Positions 47,265-60,346 of a stretch of 64,000 nt of DNA are shown here, one piece after another (position 1 is the stretch's first letter; every line of letters starts with the position of its first letter). The notes below the pieces were generated by a model. That model searched no databases, had not been told where the DNA came from, and saw only the letters and a list, made by a program, of their open reading frames with translations. The DNA lies in assembly GCA_004794655.1 (NCBI GenBank), contig SMMW01000501.1, positions 248,001-312,000 on the forward strand, read 5' to 3'. The DNA is from Marisa cornuarietis. Taxonomy: Eukaryota; Mollusca; Gastropoda; Architaenioglossa; Ampullariidae. The translations under genes were made by a program, and so were the position numbers.

Positions 47265-50200
47265 ATGCTGATGTGTGACTTAATCGTGACAGTTTTTACC
47301 GTTTTGTGGACAGGTATAATTTTAAATAATTGCAAAAACAACAAACTGGAGATATATGAGGGTACGCCTGCTGTTTTAACATGCGGAGACATCCACAGTA
47401 ATGTCAAGATTGTTTGGAAAGTTGACCCCGGGGGCAACATTGGAGAGTGTGACTGGACCGGTCACTGCACACGTGACAACTTCTTCACCCTCAACAGATC
47501 GCGGCACTCCACAGAGAGTCAGCTGACTATTCCTTCTGATAACCGACATCTAGCCAACGTTATTGTCACGTGTGAGGAACAAAGAAGCTTCTCCACAGCC
47601 AGCTGTACTCTTGTGATCAGACGTAATTTATCATCTTTTTGCATTTAGAACAGTCAGTACATTAGGAACAGTAACTACATGTAGAACGTTTATTCTTATT
47701 GTTAACATTGGATTTCCGGTTTTACGTGCCTTTATTATTTATGCACAATTAACCATAAACTTGCACACAAGAACTAAACTGAAAAAGCAAGTTTAAAAAT
47801 GAGCCAAAGAAAGATATCAAGCAAGCAGCTTCAAAGGTAGAGCAAGAGCTGACCAACTGTCAAGCAAACACATTTCAAGCTATGATTGTTAGTCTTTGCT
47901 GGCAATTTAAAAATATGCTGGAGATCATCTTTCTCTTTTCTCGCGTTCTCCTTCTCTATTTTGAAGAACATTATACATCGGTAATGCTGGTTGAATCAAT
48001 TAAAGAGTTTGTTCGTAAGTAAATATACACGAATATGTCTATAATCTGGTGTGTGTATGTGTGGTGTGTGTGTGTGTGTGTGCGTACGTGCGTGCGTATG
48101 TGTGTGTGTGTGTGTGTGTGTTTGTTTTCAGGTCCCTCTGTCCTCAGTGACTGTCAGGTGACCATCAACACTGTCAACTGGACTGTGTCCGGTTTTTGTC
48201 ATGTTCGGGAAGCTTTCTCCTCTGACGACAACTACAGCTGCACGTGGACGCTGACTCCAACGGTAAAATGTTGTCGTCGGCTAATGCCTTGGTAGATTTG
48301 TTTTCTCAGCTATCAATTGTATTAACCAAGTAACAGGTGTGGATATTTTTTGAATTGATCAATGTACATATTGTGTTGTTATTCCTACAGGATGAAGACA
48401 GAGAAGAAAGAGAACTATCTTAGTAGCCACCTCGTGAAACTTATTAAAAAGGGATAAGAGAGAGAGGGTGAAAGGTGAGAGAATTTAAACGAAAAGTCTT
48501 TATAAGGTCTTATTTTATTTTATTAATTTCGGTAATATATAATAATTAAAACGCTATAAATAGTTTTGATGAATTGACATGGACTGTACAGCAGCGGAAG
48601 TTTGGAGAGTTCAGCACCAGTCGTGAGATGTGCTCATTCAATCAGCCACTTGAAACTGCTGAGGGAGTTTACAACTACAGCATATCTGTGATTCCGCCCT
48701 CCACAACATCGTTTTCGAAGGAAGTTAAAATCGGTTTGTTTATCTTTGTCATCTTTATCAGAATCACCTATAGATGTCTGCTACCTGTGCGGAAAGAAAC
48801 AGCTTATCTGTGTGTGGAACAACATCTCCATCTTGTCTTGATAGTATGTGTGCCATTTATAAGGAGAGCGTGCTCCGCTGTTTTATTAACAGTTTTTTAA
48901 TTTGAAACAAATTTTTTGTTTATTTATTTTAGATTTGCAATATTCCGCATTAATTATCTAAAGAACTATCTTGGTACTGCAACTGTACGTTTTCTTGGAA
49001 TATTGTCATTTTTTGTTGTTTTTTTCTGGCCAGGAAAACCGTTAACTTTAAATTAATGTAAAACAATGCCGACAGATTTGTGAGAAACTTGGCGACACAC
49101 AAAGTTGATATGAAGTTTGTTTTATATCTTTTATATTTACATATCTAGTACAACCGAGAAACGTAACAACAACGTGTCCACACTCGGTGGTGAGTGAAAG
49201 AGACTTGTCCTGTACATGTCAGACGACAAACAACGCCAGTCCTCCAGCCACAGTGAGATGGGAGGGACGAGACAGTGAGAAGCTGGTGAAGACTAACGTA
49301 CAGCGGGAGGACAACGGCACACAGTTCACGTGTCACGTGACATGGGCTGGGCGTGTCTACACATTGATCAACTACACTCTGCTGGTTAACTGTACATACA
49401 TCACTACTCTGTTGTGTCTGAAGAACTTTAATGTGTCTGAAATGTTTCGTGCATTCTATTTTTTCTCAGAGTTTGTCAAAGATAAAGCACGGGTTATCTT
49501 TACCGGAAATTACAATGTCTACAGATTAGACTAAAAATTACACGGTACGTGATTTACTTATCTCTATTTATATAGGGCTGTGTTTGTGTCCAAGGTCCTG
49601 TTCATGTCAATATCTCGTATTTTGTGTCCAATGGTCAGCAACTGAATTGGTGGACGATGGCTTACAGCCTTCATCGCAAGCTTTCCCCTACTTCATAGTT
49701 ATCAAGGCTGCTGGCGCTGTATTTGTTGCCTCTGTTATTGTGTTGGTAATCCTAATAGTTATCAGACGAAGAAAAAGAAAGATAAAAGGTAAAGTACTGG
49801 TAATAAGACTTTTTTTTATCTAAACTTACCTCGTTGCAATAATAGTTTGTATTTTAAGGCTGTAATTATTGACGTCTTTTCTTCTTTTAAAGAAACTTTT
49901 ATTATGTAGCTTAGTAAGTAAATCAACAAGTGGTTAGAGCTCACACTGAGAGGTGCACCGTTTCGATACCCGCGTAGCTTAGTAAACTTGCACCACGCCC
50001 ACCCCCACCCCAGTCAACCCAGTTATCAGGTAAACACAGGGTTAGAAAATGTAACGCAGCGAGGGATAGAGACAGACACTGCCCTTATATAAACCTGGTC
50101 CCGAGTGTTTTCTGCACTGGCTACCCATTCGTTCTCGCATCCAGTTTTAATTTCTTTGCACGCTTTTGCCCTGACTATTACTTTGAACTTCTCTTCCCCT

Positions 50201-53200
50201 GTACCCCAGTCAGCTTTCTTTGTCTGATGCTGAATCTCTTAAATCTGCGCAGTAAACACCCCCTCTTCTTTCAGCATTACTCCTAACAACCTTTCACATA
50301 ATTCTACTCCTTTTTCAATCCCCATTCCGTTTATTTCTATTTCCATACTCGTCTTCCTCTGCTGATTCGTAACACTTTTTGTTCTTGTTCTATGTTTCCT
50401 CTTTTTGTTTTCTATATTTACTATATTTCACCTTGATTATTTCTCCTTTATTATTCATCAGTACTTTTGTTCATCCTTCCGCTCCTTTGTATTTCTTGTT
50501 CTTGTCTCCTTACGAGCGTGAGTATGCACAACACAAATAACGCTTTTCTTCTTATTTAATATTATTACTGAAACGATGTTTCTAACTGCTCACTTTCTAA
50601 CAACCTGAATAGATCAAGGAAGGACTTTCACCTTTTTTCCTGATTACATAGTTGGTCCATTTAAAAGGTTTCTTTTTATAGCCTAGACAAAATTAATTCA
50701 GAAAAAGAACTTCGTTTAAAATGTATTCCAAATAATAAAAGTCGCTTTGTACAATGTTCCATACCTTTCAATTCAGTGATGAAGGGGAGATAATGATGCC
50801 GGGTCGTGGTATACGAAATGACACAACGAATAATGATTGGAAGTTAGTTCTCTTTTGTGTAAAGTGTTTCCATCTGTTGGCGATTTCACTCTCTCCTTTC
50901 ATTTAGAGGCTACTGCAAAGGATGATATTGAGGCAGGTATAACTAAGAGGTAGATTATTTGTTGTCTGGTTTTAAGCTATGACTGCAGTAATTTATATGC
51001 TATTCTTATAATTGTAGGGTTGATTCCATTTTTTCCCCAGGTGAACGAGATGATCACACAGACACGTTGCAGCCTAGCGGCACTGGTAAGTTCTTTTTTT
51101 TTCAAAAATTTTATTTAACCAACACAATTAGATGATAACCAACACAATATCAATATATCACATTTTCATTCCCAAGACACATCCATTAAGTATAGGAGGG
51201 GGGAAAAAGAGTAGAGAGGAAAGATGTGGAGAGAGAGGGAAAGAAAGAACTAATGAGAACCTCCCAGCTTCCATTAACTGCTTATATTAATAGTTGTTTT
51301 GTTTGTTTTTTTTTTTGCTTTTTTTCACATCCTCAAGTGACATTCTTGTTTGCACTTCCTGCGAATCAATTAAGAATGCATACACAACTTTCATGTGTAC
51401 CCTTCATGTACCTTACCTAGTCCTATTTAGAGATGGTCAACATGACCACATCAATTGCTTTGCAAGGACCAAAAAATTAAATTTAAGATAACAAAAATAT
51501 TAGCATCAGTATCCAAAATGGAGCATTTCCTAAGCTATTACAGATTGCTTCTAGTAATTACATAACAAATTCCCACATGGAGGTATGCAAGTTTATCATG
51601 CACTTATGTCAAAACAAATTCCTGTGTACACACAAAATTACTTAGCGTGAATAGATGACTGCCATGTATAAAGGTAAATTTTTGAATCATTCCCTCGTCA
51701 ATGCACAGCATCTCTAGAATGACCCATACAAAAGTATTTGTACAACTGACAGCCCAACTACCATATCTATTTATCTTAAATGATAAGCCATCTAGATTGC
51801 AAAAAGGTGACAAAAAAGATATGGTGTAGTTTTACTGACAGTACTCCAAGGCAAATCCCATCTGCTTATTTATGCTGTAATAAGTGCTTTACAGCCTGGA
51901 GAGAGCTGGTGCTCAAAGTAACTCCTTTTTTGTGCACTAGACTACACTTAGTGACAATTTATTAAAGAATCACAAGAGACGTGTAACACGATTTCTAACA
52001 CATTAACACCCTTGCCACCAAGGAATTAACTGTGTAATACTAACCACTATGAGAACAGGCAATGCCAAACTCAGTGTTAGTGAAACCAGAATAGCAAAGA
52101 AATATCTTACTGGCAACATTTATCACACTCCTAAACATACTCAATGTCAAATCTGTGCATGTATGATCATGCACATGTTCACAGGATGAGATTATGTGAG
52201 TGCTATAAAAGTATGTTTAACCAACAAATTATATATAAGGCTTTTACACAGTTTTTCTAAAGAGCAGTCCAACACCATTTGTGTCAAAAAACCTGATGTT
52301 AAAAGAGTTTGGACACAATTTCTTTGAAGAATTAACCAGTTTACACAGTCTAAAACATAATATTTTCCATGTAACAAGTATAACTGAATCGACAACACAG
52401 ACCCTTATTACAGATAGTGTTGTCGTTCAGAGAGTCACATGGATAAATGGGAGCCACTGACTCCAAAAGGATATTTGTGTGTTATTAATAAATGCTGCAT
52501 ATTGCTCTACAATATATCGTGACTTTAAAAAAGGCCTAAACTTATCCACTGTTGGTATTGCCTTCAGGTATCTGCATTTATAGATGAAACATTTTGCTAG
52601 GAGAATAATAAAGTTCAAAGCTTTGTCAACCCCCTCAGTTTTACCAATGCCAAACAACACCATTTCTTTACATAGCTGGATTTCTTCTAAATAATTCTGG
52701 TTATTTAACATATTCCACAGTTGGTCCCAAAAGGTTTTGCTTAGTGGACAATGCCAGAATGTATGTTCAATGGTTTCTCTGTCTTGTTTACAAAAACAAC
52801 AAGAGGGAGATGTATCGAGCTTACATTTAAAAAGAAACAAGTTTGTGTGTAAGATCCGGTGTAAAAGTCTCTGTAAACATGGAGGAGATTGTTACTTTAA
52901 ATTTTACGGACAAAATACAGGAAATGGAAAGAACCCTACAATGTTGGGAAAAGAGGTATTTAACACCCCTGGGGAAAATAACAGTAGTGAAATCCCTAGT
53001 AGTAGCTAAAATAGTTCACCTGTTAACTACCTTACCGGATCCCCCCATGGAAGTGATACAAAGAATTGATAAGAAATTATTTTCCTTTGTTTGGAATGGA
53101 AAACCTGCAAAAATCAAAAGAGCTCTAAGTTGTAAACCATATCGGGAAGGAGGACTAAAAATGTTAGATCTTAACTCTTTCATAGCCACACTCAAAATTA

Positions 53201-54483
53201 GCTGGCTAAGACGACTAAAACTTAAAAATGGGAGTCTTACGAGCCTGATGTCAGCTATTTCTCCTGAGATAGTGAAACTTGATTCTTATGGTGGTGAATA
53301 TGCCTATTTGGCAATGAAAAAAAAATCAAAATCCATTCTGGCAAGACGTGATGAGGCATTATAAAAAGTTTATTAGCAAATGTATTCCAACATGCAGTGA
53401 GGAATTTCTAGGGGAACCCATCCACTTTTTAAGAAATGGGTGGATGCAAAAGTCATAAAAATAGGGGACCTCACTAATGTCAATGGTACATTTCTGAATC
53501 TTGATGAATTCCATGTTAAGTACCCTGCCTTAATTAGCACAGACTCTTTAACCTACATGGGTTTGATACAGTCTATAAAACAATATCAAACCAAATGCAA
53601 TTGTCACTTAGTCTCTCAGAATGAATATGTTAAAAGGGGATGGGCTATTATTAAAAAAGGAAATAAGGAGGTTTCAAAAATTATCCTAGACACTAAAACG
53701 TACCCAACTGCACTTAGAAAACGGGAGGCTGAATTTAAGGACTGTGACTGGGCTGATATATTTCAAAAGCCCTTCTATACCACTATGGATACCCAATTGA
53801 GATGGTTTCAGCACTGGTGAGTTCTGTTCATGCCCATTGAAACACCAGTTCTTCATGAGGACATACATTTATTTTTAAATAGTAGAGTAACAGTTGAAAG
53901 GTCAGATCAAAGGCTCTCACATTAATTCTATTGGCTTTACTTAAAGAAAATGCTCTTATCATTATATAATCAATAATCATCATTGAACCAGAATGCCTTA
54001 CAATTAGCCGACAGGGCAATAACCATTTTCCTCGATGCAAACAACTTTCGTTAAAAGTGCTATTTTTAATACTTGTGTGAAAATTTTATTTTGTTATTTA
54101 CAGAAGTCGATGAACACATTGCTGTCGGGCCTAGGTCTTCCGACGGTGTTGTTTCCAAGAACAAGGTCGCTAGAAACATGCTTCACAGGTCTGACAATTA
54201 CGATGACTGTGATAACCACCGGTCATCTGCTGTTCCCCTGAGAGAGGTCAGCGCATCAGGAAAGGCCCGGGATAATGCAAGTACCTGCAGGTTATCCATG
54301 GAGCCCAGAAGTCCAGATGTTGTTGGGGGAGGTCCATATGCGGAGATTAAAGATGCTGACACACGACCCAAGTCAACGAAGCGACGCAAGTCAAAAGCTT
54401 CTGGTCATGCGGAGAGAACACAGAGGAGGAGGAGAGACACTGTTGACGTTGTCAGGGGGAGGCCACTCATTAGAAATCAGTAA
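47265..54483 (+). CDS. Ig-domain transmembrane receptor, 8 exons, 492 aa
   Basis: Exons: 47265-47622, 48132-48262, 48592-48733, 49149-49391, 49639-49788, 50907-50936, 51041-51085, 54104-54483. All junctions are GT-AG, phases agree and there is no internal stop. The N-terminus MLMCDLIVTVFTVLWTG could be a signal peptide. Alternatively the acceptor at 47312-47313 (TTTGTGGACAG) joins an unseen first exon in phase 1. Exon 1 encodes an Ig-like domain (TCGDIHSNVKIVWKV ... VIVTCEEQ). Exons 2-3 form a second Cys-containing domain with an intron inside, exon 4 a third (LSCTCQTT ... VRWEG ... FTCHVTW). Exon 5 has a membrane helix (FIVIKAAGAVFVASVIVLVI) followed by RRRKRK. The tail is basic with one YAEI (54337-54348), a YxxI motif. 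Several N-x-S/T sites lie in the ectodomain. The introns hold a SINE, a LINE relic and an L1-like insertion. Likely a cell-surface recognition receptor; ligand unknown. Confidence 0.75.
48052..48121. repeat. (GT)n run before receptor exon 2
   Basis: An interrupted GT run ends about 10 bases before the exon 2 acceptor (TTTGTTTTCAG), forming part of its polypyrimidine/GT tract. Confidence 0.9.
49915..50100 (+). repeat. tRNA-like SINE relic in receptor intron 5
   Basis: 'CAAGTGGTTAGAGCTCACAC' matches an A box and 'CCGTTTCGATACCCGCG' a B box with tRNA-like spacing. The body that follows is CA/CCC-rich. It is not the same family as the SINE at 20.6 kb. Confidence 0.5.
50105..50290 (+). mobile_element. 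CR1/L2-like LINE relic
   Basis: 'CTGCACTGGCTACCCATTCG', 'CCTGACTATTACTTTGAACT' and 'TCTTAAATCTGCGCAGTAAA' align with the 3' coding part of the LINE at 20984-21722 but with larger deletions. It is the most decayed of the three copies. It lies directly after the SINE relic. Confidence 0.7.
51081..53825 (-). mobile_element. L1/Tx1-like LINE with 5' inversion in the last receptor intron
   Basis: The insertion (51095-53811) is flanked by CACTGGT(A/G)AGTTCT, at 51081-51094 and 53812-53825 (13 of 14 bases), a target-site duplication. The 3' end lies at the left: poly(T) at 51094-51102 with AATAAA on the minus strand at 51110-51115. The minus-strand part (from about 52860 down) encodes a C-terminal zf-RVT-like region, RILHTNLFLFKCKLDTSPSC (ORF 52427-52840). 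The plus-strand part (about 52866-53811) encodes the preceding ORF2 region (WEKRYLTPLGKITVVKSLVV, LFSFVWNGKPAKIKR, YREGGLKMLDLNSFIATLKI) and ends TQLRWFQH. These two ends are adjacent in the intact protein, as expected for twin priming. Frames are interrupted near 53364-53440. The left duplicate contains the exon 7 donor. Confidence 0.85.
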
Positions 54484-54984
54484 CACTGCAGAATGAAACA
54501 GCAGAATGTGAAGAAACAAACCTCAGTGTGTCATACGCTTTATTGTGGGGAGGGTGGGGTGGGGTGGGAAGGGAAGACAATTCATCGCATGACGAGCTAG
54601 GTCCTGCTGCTCTTGCAGATGGCACCAGAGACCTTACTTCCAACGGGAGGAAAGAGGGAGGATCTGAGTGTGGTCCAGGCAGCTATTTTTTAACCTTTAT
54701 ACGCGAATTTTCGTGTGCTACGTCTACAGTGTCTACAGGGGTTGAATGAAACGAACGCACGGATGCGAATAGACACAACAGTCGGAGCCTTTATTATGCT
54801 TCTGTAATTAATGACATCAATTAGGAAGTGAGTTGTCTGCATCAGTGCTGGTTGCTGTGAGAGACACAATAATCCGCTTTCTCTGCTGCTGTTACACTCT
54901 GTATAATACTTAGTCACTGCCTAATGTTGTAGATGACTTTTGAACTGTCAGTATTGTTTTGGCTCTTAACCCCTCAGACATTGA

Positions 54985-54990
54985 AATAAA
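54985..54990 (+). terminator. Polyadenylation signal AATAAA of the Ig receptor
   Basis: AATAAA lies 502 bp after the TAA at 54481-54483. No earlier canonical signal was seen in the 3' UTR. Confidence 0.5.
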
Positions 54991-54999
54991 TTAAATGGG

Positions 55000-57220
55000 G
55001 CTTTACGGACGGTGCACAGGTTGCCCCTGCACCGGTTAGTCACTAGTGAGGAAATAATCACGAGTAATCTCCCTGATACAGCGATTCGATATATATATAT
55101 ATATATATACATACACACTGTAGTCACCTGATAAATAGTTTTAATGCAAAGGTGTTACAGTGAACAAAAGGAATGGAGTAATACCTGCGTTTTTTAATTA
55201 TTAGCTATTGATATCGGCGAGATGTCTGTTGTTTGCCTTATTTGTCGGCAAATACTACTTGTACTGTTAGACTTGTCTCTGCATTAGTTACTCCGGGACT
55301 TGACGGCTGGATATTTGTTTTAAATGGCTTATCTGCTGACTAGATCGTGGGCTTCCAAAGTGTTCCAAACAGTCCTGAGTTCAAGTATAAACACATGACT
55401 TCTTCGCTCGGGAGACTTTATTGGTTGTCAGTGAAGCTTCGTATACTTTAGCTTTTTATAATGTTGAGGGCAGAAAAGCTGATGACCATCCATAGGATTA
55501 ATTTACCATCTTTCGGTCTCTGTTTTTCACCCTCCGTTGTGCCAGGTGTCTGAAATTACCCCCCTTCCTCCTTCTGCATCGTTATTGTCAGCATTGAAGC
55601 ATTGGGTGGACAGGCTCTTGTCCTGTTGTCTTTTTGTCTGATCGCATGTTAATAAGATCCAGCAGTACCTTGTAAAGCTGTTTTCTTATCATAATGTGTG
55701 CTATGTTTTGTAAAGTGCTGTGATTCATTAAGCGTTCAATTAGTAATCTTCGCTACACAAGAAGTACAATTAAGAAACGGTTACTAACATGACCTTTTGT
55801 GACAAACGCTCTTAGTACTGGTCTTTTACTTATGACTGGTACAGATTGGTACTGACTGATAGTGACTGACACTGACTGATAAAACCTGGTGAAACATCAA
55901 GCAAAGAAGCTGATAGGATGTCACGGATCACCCGCATACACACGACGAGTCATCCGCAGACACGCGCATTCGTTAACTCAAGACAATCAACAAATGACCA
56001 CTCTGGTGTAGAACGTCCCTCAAAGAGACAAATACTTATTGACCACAAGAATCACAATTTAAATACACAAAGAAATATGCTCAGTACTGCTCTATACAAG
56101 GCAAAGCATCAGTAGTTAACACGAGCAGTTAGTCAAACATGATATTTAGCATTTCTTTAAACTCTCACGGCTAGACGTAGCCTGAAAATCCCTCTCTTTC
56201 TGTAATTATTACGCCGCTCAAGCTGACGTAAACAATAAATAGGCATACACAAGGAGCAATTGTTGACAAACAATAGTATCTAACAGGTATATCAAAACAA
56301 AAATATGAAGAAATGTCTTTCAGCGACAGTGCCCTCGGCACCAACACACAAATACTTGGTTCTAACAACAGAGTCAGAATGGGTAGCACACCCTAGGCCT
56401 TATCACCTCCTCAGTAAGGATAACCTATCCGTCTTCCTACGCGTGCTTAATTTCTTCCCACTCTGGACCCGAAGCGTAAACACAAAGTTCTCCACTTGAC
56501 CCTTTTTCTTTTAAAGTTCAAGTTATTTCTTTTTACAAATATTTTAGCAACTCCTCACGTATGAGTTATACAGGGAGGACATCTGGTGCGTCACTCTACC
56601 TTAATCAAAGTCTTACTTCGTTGGGGATGTTCTTCTGGTGTTAGATCATCGGAAGCTCATGCCTTTGCCTCACGTCAGTGGACCTCCGGAAACTTCGGAT
56701 ATCGTCTGTAGGATATCGCCCCCACGCAAGTCAGTCATTCAGCCTCTTTGTATCGGATGCTCCTCCCCAACCTTGGAGATACGCGGACACCCTTTCACTC
56801 GTCTTTGCCGAACCACAGGCCCGTCTATGCGCCAGCTCCAGCCGTCAAAACCCGTAGTTTCCCACAGCCTTCCACGCTCTCGGCGGAGTCCCTCTTGTTT
56901 ACGTCAGATAAGTTCTCAGACGCCTGTATCCAAATTTGAGCAAAAGTTCTTTTCTGTACTGTACCGGTAGTAGAATCACAGCCCTCGGCTTGAATACCAG
57001 TAAGTACGGTGACAACTCTTGTCACTAACCAGCGCTCTCTCTAGCGCCTCACGTCGACATACACTATGACGACTGGTAGGCCTGAATGAAGACTGCACCC
57101 CCGTCAGTGACAGCACACAGCAAGCAACACACCAGGATTGCCGGAATATCCATCGTCCAAATCGAGCATTCTCCTTACTTGCTAAATGTCGGGTGTAATA
57201 TACCCACCCTTGTTTACATC
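55000..57220. other. Intergenic region without a supported gene
   Basis: It contains a short AT run (55090-55108) and short CTGACTGATA-like repeats near 55830-55885. Open frames of 65-110 codons at 55918-57025 show no family motif. Nothing else was recognised. Confidence 0.4.
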
Positions 57221-57224
57221 GCCA

Positions 57225-57485
57225 CAAGGTGAGCTAAGCCCGCCCCACACATAAAATTTTAAAATATCCAAAACCTCAATTTTCTCATGCAACTCGCATG
57301 ACAGCGACAGAAAAACCAGACACCCTAACCACCTGGACGGATGGAGCTCTGCTCTGCTCGCACGTGAAATAAGGTAAAAACCGAGACTTTCAAGGTCTCG
57401 TGACTTCCAGCGTGGCAGTGTCAAACCAAGGCACACCTGTGTGTCGAACAAAACAATACTCAACTGCTGTACCCCCTTGTACGCT
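57225..57485. repeat. Diverged dispersed repeat, copy 1 (copy 2 at 62245-62405)
   Basis: The two regions share ordered blocks: 'ACACCCT..C.ACCTGGAC', 'GAAATAAGG.AAAA', 'CCC....TACGCTACA', with many substitutions and indels. Neither encodes a protein. They are probably two old copies of one non-coding repeat family. Confidence 0.5.
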
Positions 57486-57728
57486 ACACAAGAGATACAA
57501 GTGTTGAAATAATGTGTTTGTATTTGGGTAAGAAACAGTAAGGTTTTGTTTGCATGTCAAGTATCTGAATGTTTTGGTTAAAAGTTCTGGCCGTGTAGAC
57601 ACATTGATAACATTCACGAAACTCAGTGTAAAACAGTTTGTGTGAGAATCGTTGTAATGGAGATCTGTGTATATTAAAGTCATGTTTATATGTTGTTTCC
57701 TACACTTGTAAGCAATACTGAGTAAAGT

Positions 57729-57776
57729 GTGTGTGTGTGTGTGTGTCTGTGTGTCTGTGTGTGTGTGTCTGTGTGT
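57729..57776. repeat. (GT)n microsatellite
   Basis: GT run with CT interruptions immediately before the acceptor of the first fibrinogen exon. Confidence 0.95.
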
Positions 57777-57785
57777 TGTAATCAG

Positions 57786-58776
<991 letters not shown>

Positions 58777-59141
58777 GTACGTATGTCCAGTAAGAGTCTT
58801 GTAGACAGATAGAGCCTGTCTAGTCGGGTGGCTGAAAGGCTGGCTTTGCATAATGGTCAATAGATAAGCAAAATAAGTGACTATAACACGGTACCAAGTG
58901 GACAATGACATGAAGCACAAACTTATCAGAAGAGTTGCTAGTCGGGAAATCTATTATATCAAGCCCTTTCTTTGTTTTCAATCACTGGCAATAGATGATC
59001 AGTTAACGAGTTAACTCGACCTGTCATACCGGGCCCCCACTTTGTTGTGGTAGCATCATTAACTACCTGTACGATCAGGATGTTGTCTGGGTTCCATAAA
59101 ACAAAGGCACTTGTATTATAATCTCTTCTACTCTGGGACAA

Positions 59142-60141
59142 TTATCTCAGAATATGTTTTTCAATCTCATATAAGCCAGCACAATATTGCACCAACTCAA
59201 AATATTCTGCGAGCCAGTTTGTCAGAGACTGCAACTCTTCATTGTTTCCGGCAAGGAGATCTATGTCGTCGGCAAAACGAAGGTTGCTCAACGGTCTGCC
59301 ACCGATCGAAACGGTGGTTTCATGGTCTTCTAACGTGTTTCGCATTATTTTTTCCAGAAAGATGTTGAACAGTACAGGCGAGAGCGGACAGCCCTGGCGA
59401 ACACCCGCCTTCGTAGGGAACGACTCCCCCACTTCGTTTTTGAACAGTACCGAGCTCCTAGATCCATCATAGAGAGCTTTGATGGTTTGGATCAGTCCTT
59501 CTTCCACTTGGAATGATCGCATCACGTTCCACAGTCCTTCATGCCAGACACGGTCGAAAGCCTTCTTGAAATCGATAAAATGGTGGTAAAGAGCTTTACC
59601 ATGATGCAAGTGCTTCTCGATGAGAACTCTACAGCTGAAGATTTGTTCGATCGTGCTGCGACCAGCACGAAACCCCGCTTGTTCCTCAGCTAGTATGTCC
59701 TCCGCCGCGGCTGTGAGACGGCGTTGTAATACTTTCAGCATCACCTTACTCGTGTGACAAATCAGGCTAATCGTCCGATGGTTCTGACACTTTTGACTGT
59801 TGCCAGTCCACGACGTCCCATTTGTAGCGCTCTAGCTCATAGCAGAGCTCGTGCACTTTTCCGCACTTTCGAAGGGTGCGTACATTCCATGTGCCGATTC
59901 GGACACCTTCAGTACAAAGTTTAAGAGCGCTTACCTCGTTTACCTGCTTGGGAACGTTGTGACGACTTGCGCGGGATCTCCTTTTCACGGTCTGGAAGCT
60001 CTTGCTGTCACCTCTTCTTTCTTCACCAGCTGTTAAGGGAAGATTTATACTGCCCCTTGGCTGGCGCCGGTGACAGGCGAGCTTTTTAGGCTGGGGGCCC
60101 TCGCATCCAGTATGAAAATTTTTATTCGAACCACTAATCAT
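59142..60141 (-). mobile_element. RTE-like LINE with internal deletion
   Basis: On the minus strand, 60141-59767 gives the start of an AP-endonuclease ORF (VRIGTWNVRTLRKCGKVHEL, CYELERYKWDVVDW). It is followed almost at once by the RT region: CQNHRTISLICHTSKV then, in 59744-59142, MLKVLQRRLTAAAEDILAEE, QAGFRAGRSTIEQIF, HHFIDFKKAFDRVWHEGLW, AGVRQGCPLSPVLFNIFLE and LRFADDIDLLAG. The catalytic FADD is intact. The rest of the endonuclease and the RT N-terminus are missing, and the C-terminus is cut after ELVQYCAG. Same family as the fragments at 262-1320. Confidence 0.85.
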
Positions 60142-60289
60142 GTTTGCTTTACTTGGGCGATTCTGTCGAGCAGCGGCGCCCGGCCCGCTATATAAATGTC
60201 AGGGAAAACACGTCCAAGATATGTTTTCACCTTGTTTTGCAGGCTGGTATACTGGTGATTGAGCTTTAACATAGAATCCAACATTCTAA

Positions 60290-60346
60290 GTCTAAGTTCA
60301 CACCCTCGTACGGTGAAACCGCGAATGGCTCATTAAATCAGTCGAG
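60290..60346 (+). rRNA. 18S rRNA-like fragment, ~57 bp
   Basis: The sequence GTCTAAGTTCACACCCTCGT continues with ACGGTGAAACCGCGAATGGC and TCATTAAATCAGTCGAG. I recognise this as helix 6-8 region sequence near the 5' end of animal 18S rRNA. The flanks (CAACATTCTAA and ATGTATCGTC) do not match 18S. It is an isolated fragment, not a functional gene, 150 bp beyond the 5' end of the RTE element and in the opposite orientation. Confidence 0.75.

Noticed and set aside
56638..57025. 110-codon plus-strand frame and its antisense frames
   Set aside because: There are no family motifs, no splice signals and no neighbouring exons of matching phase.
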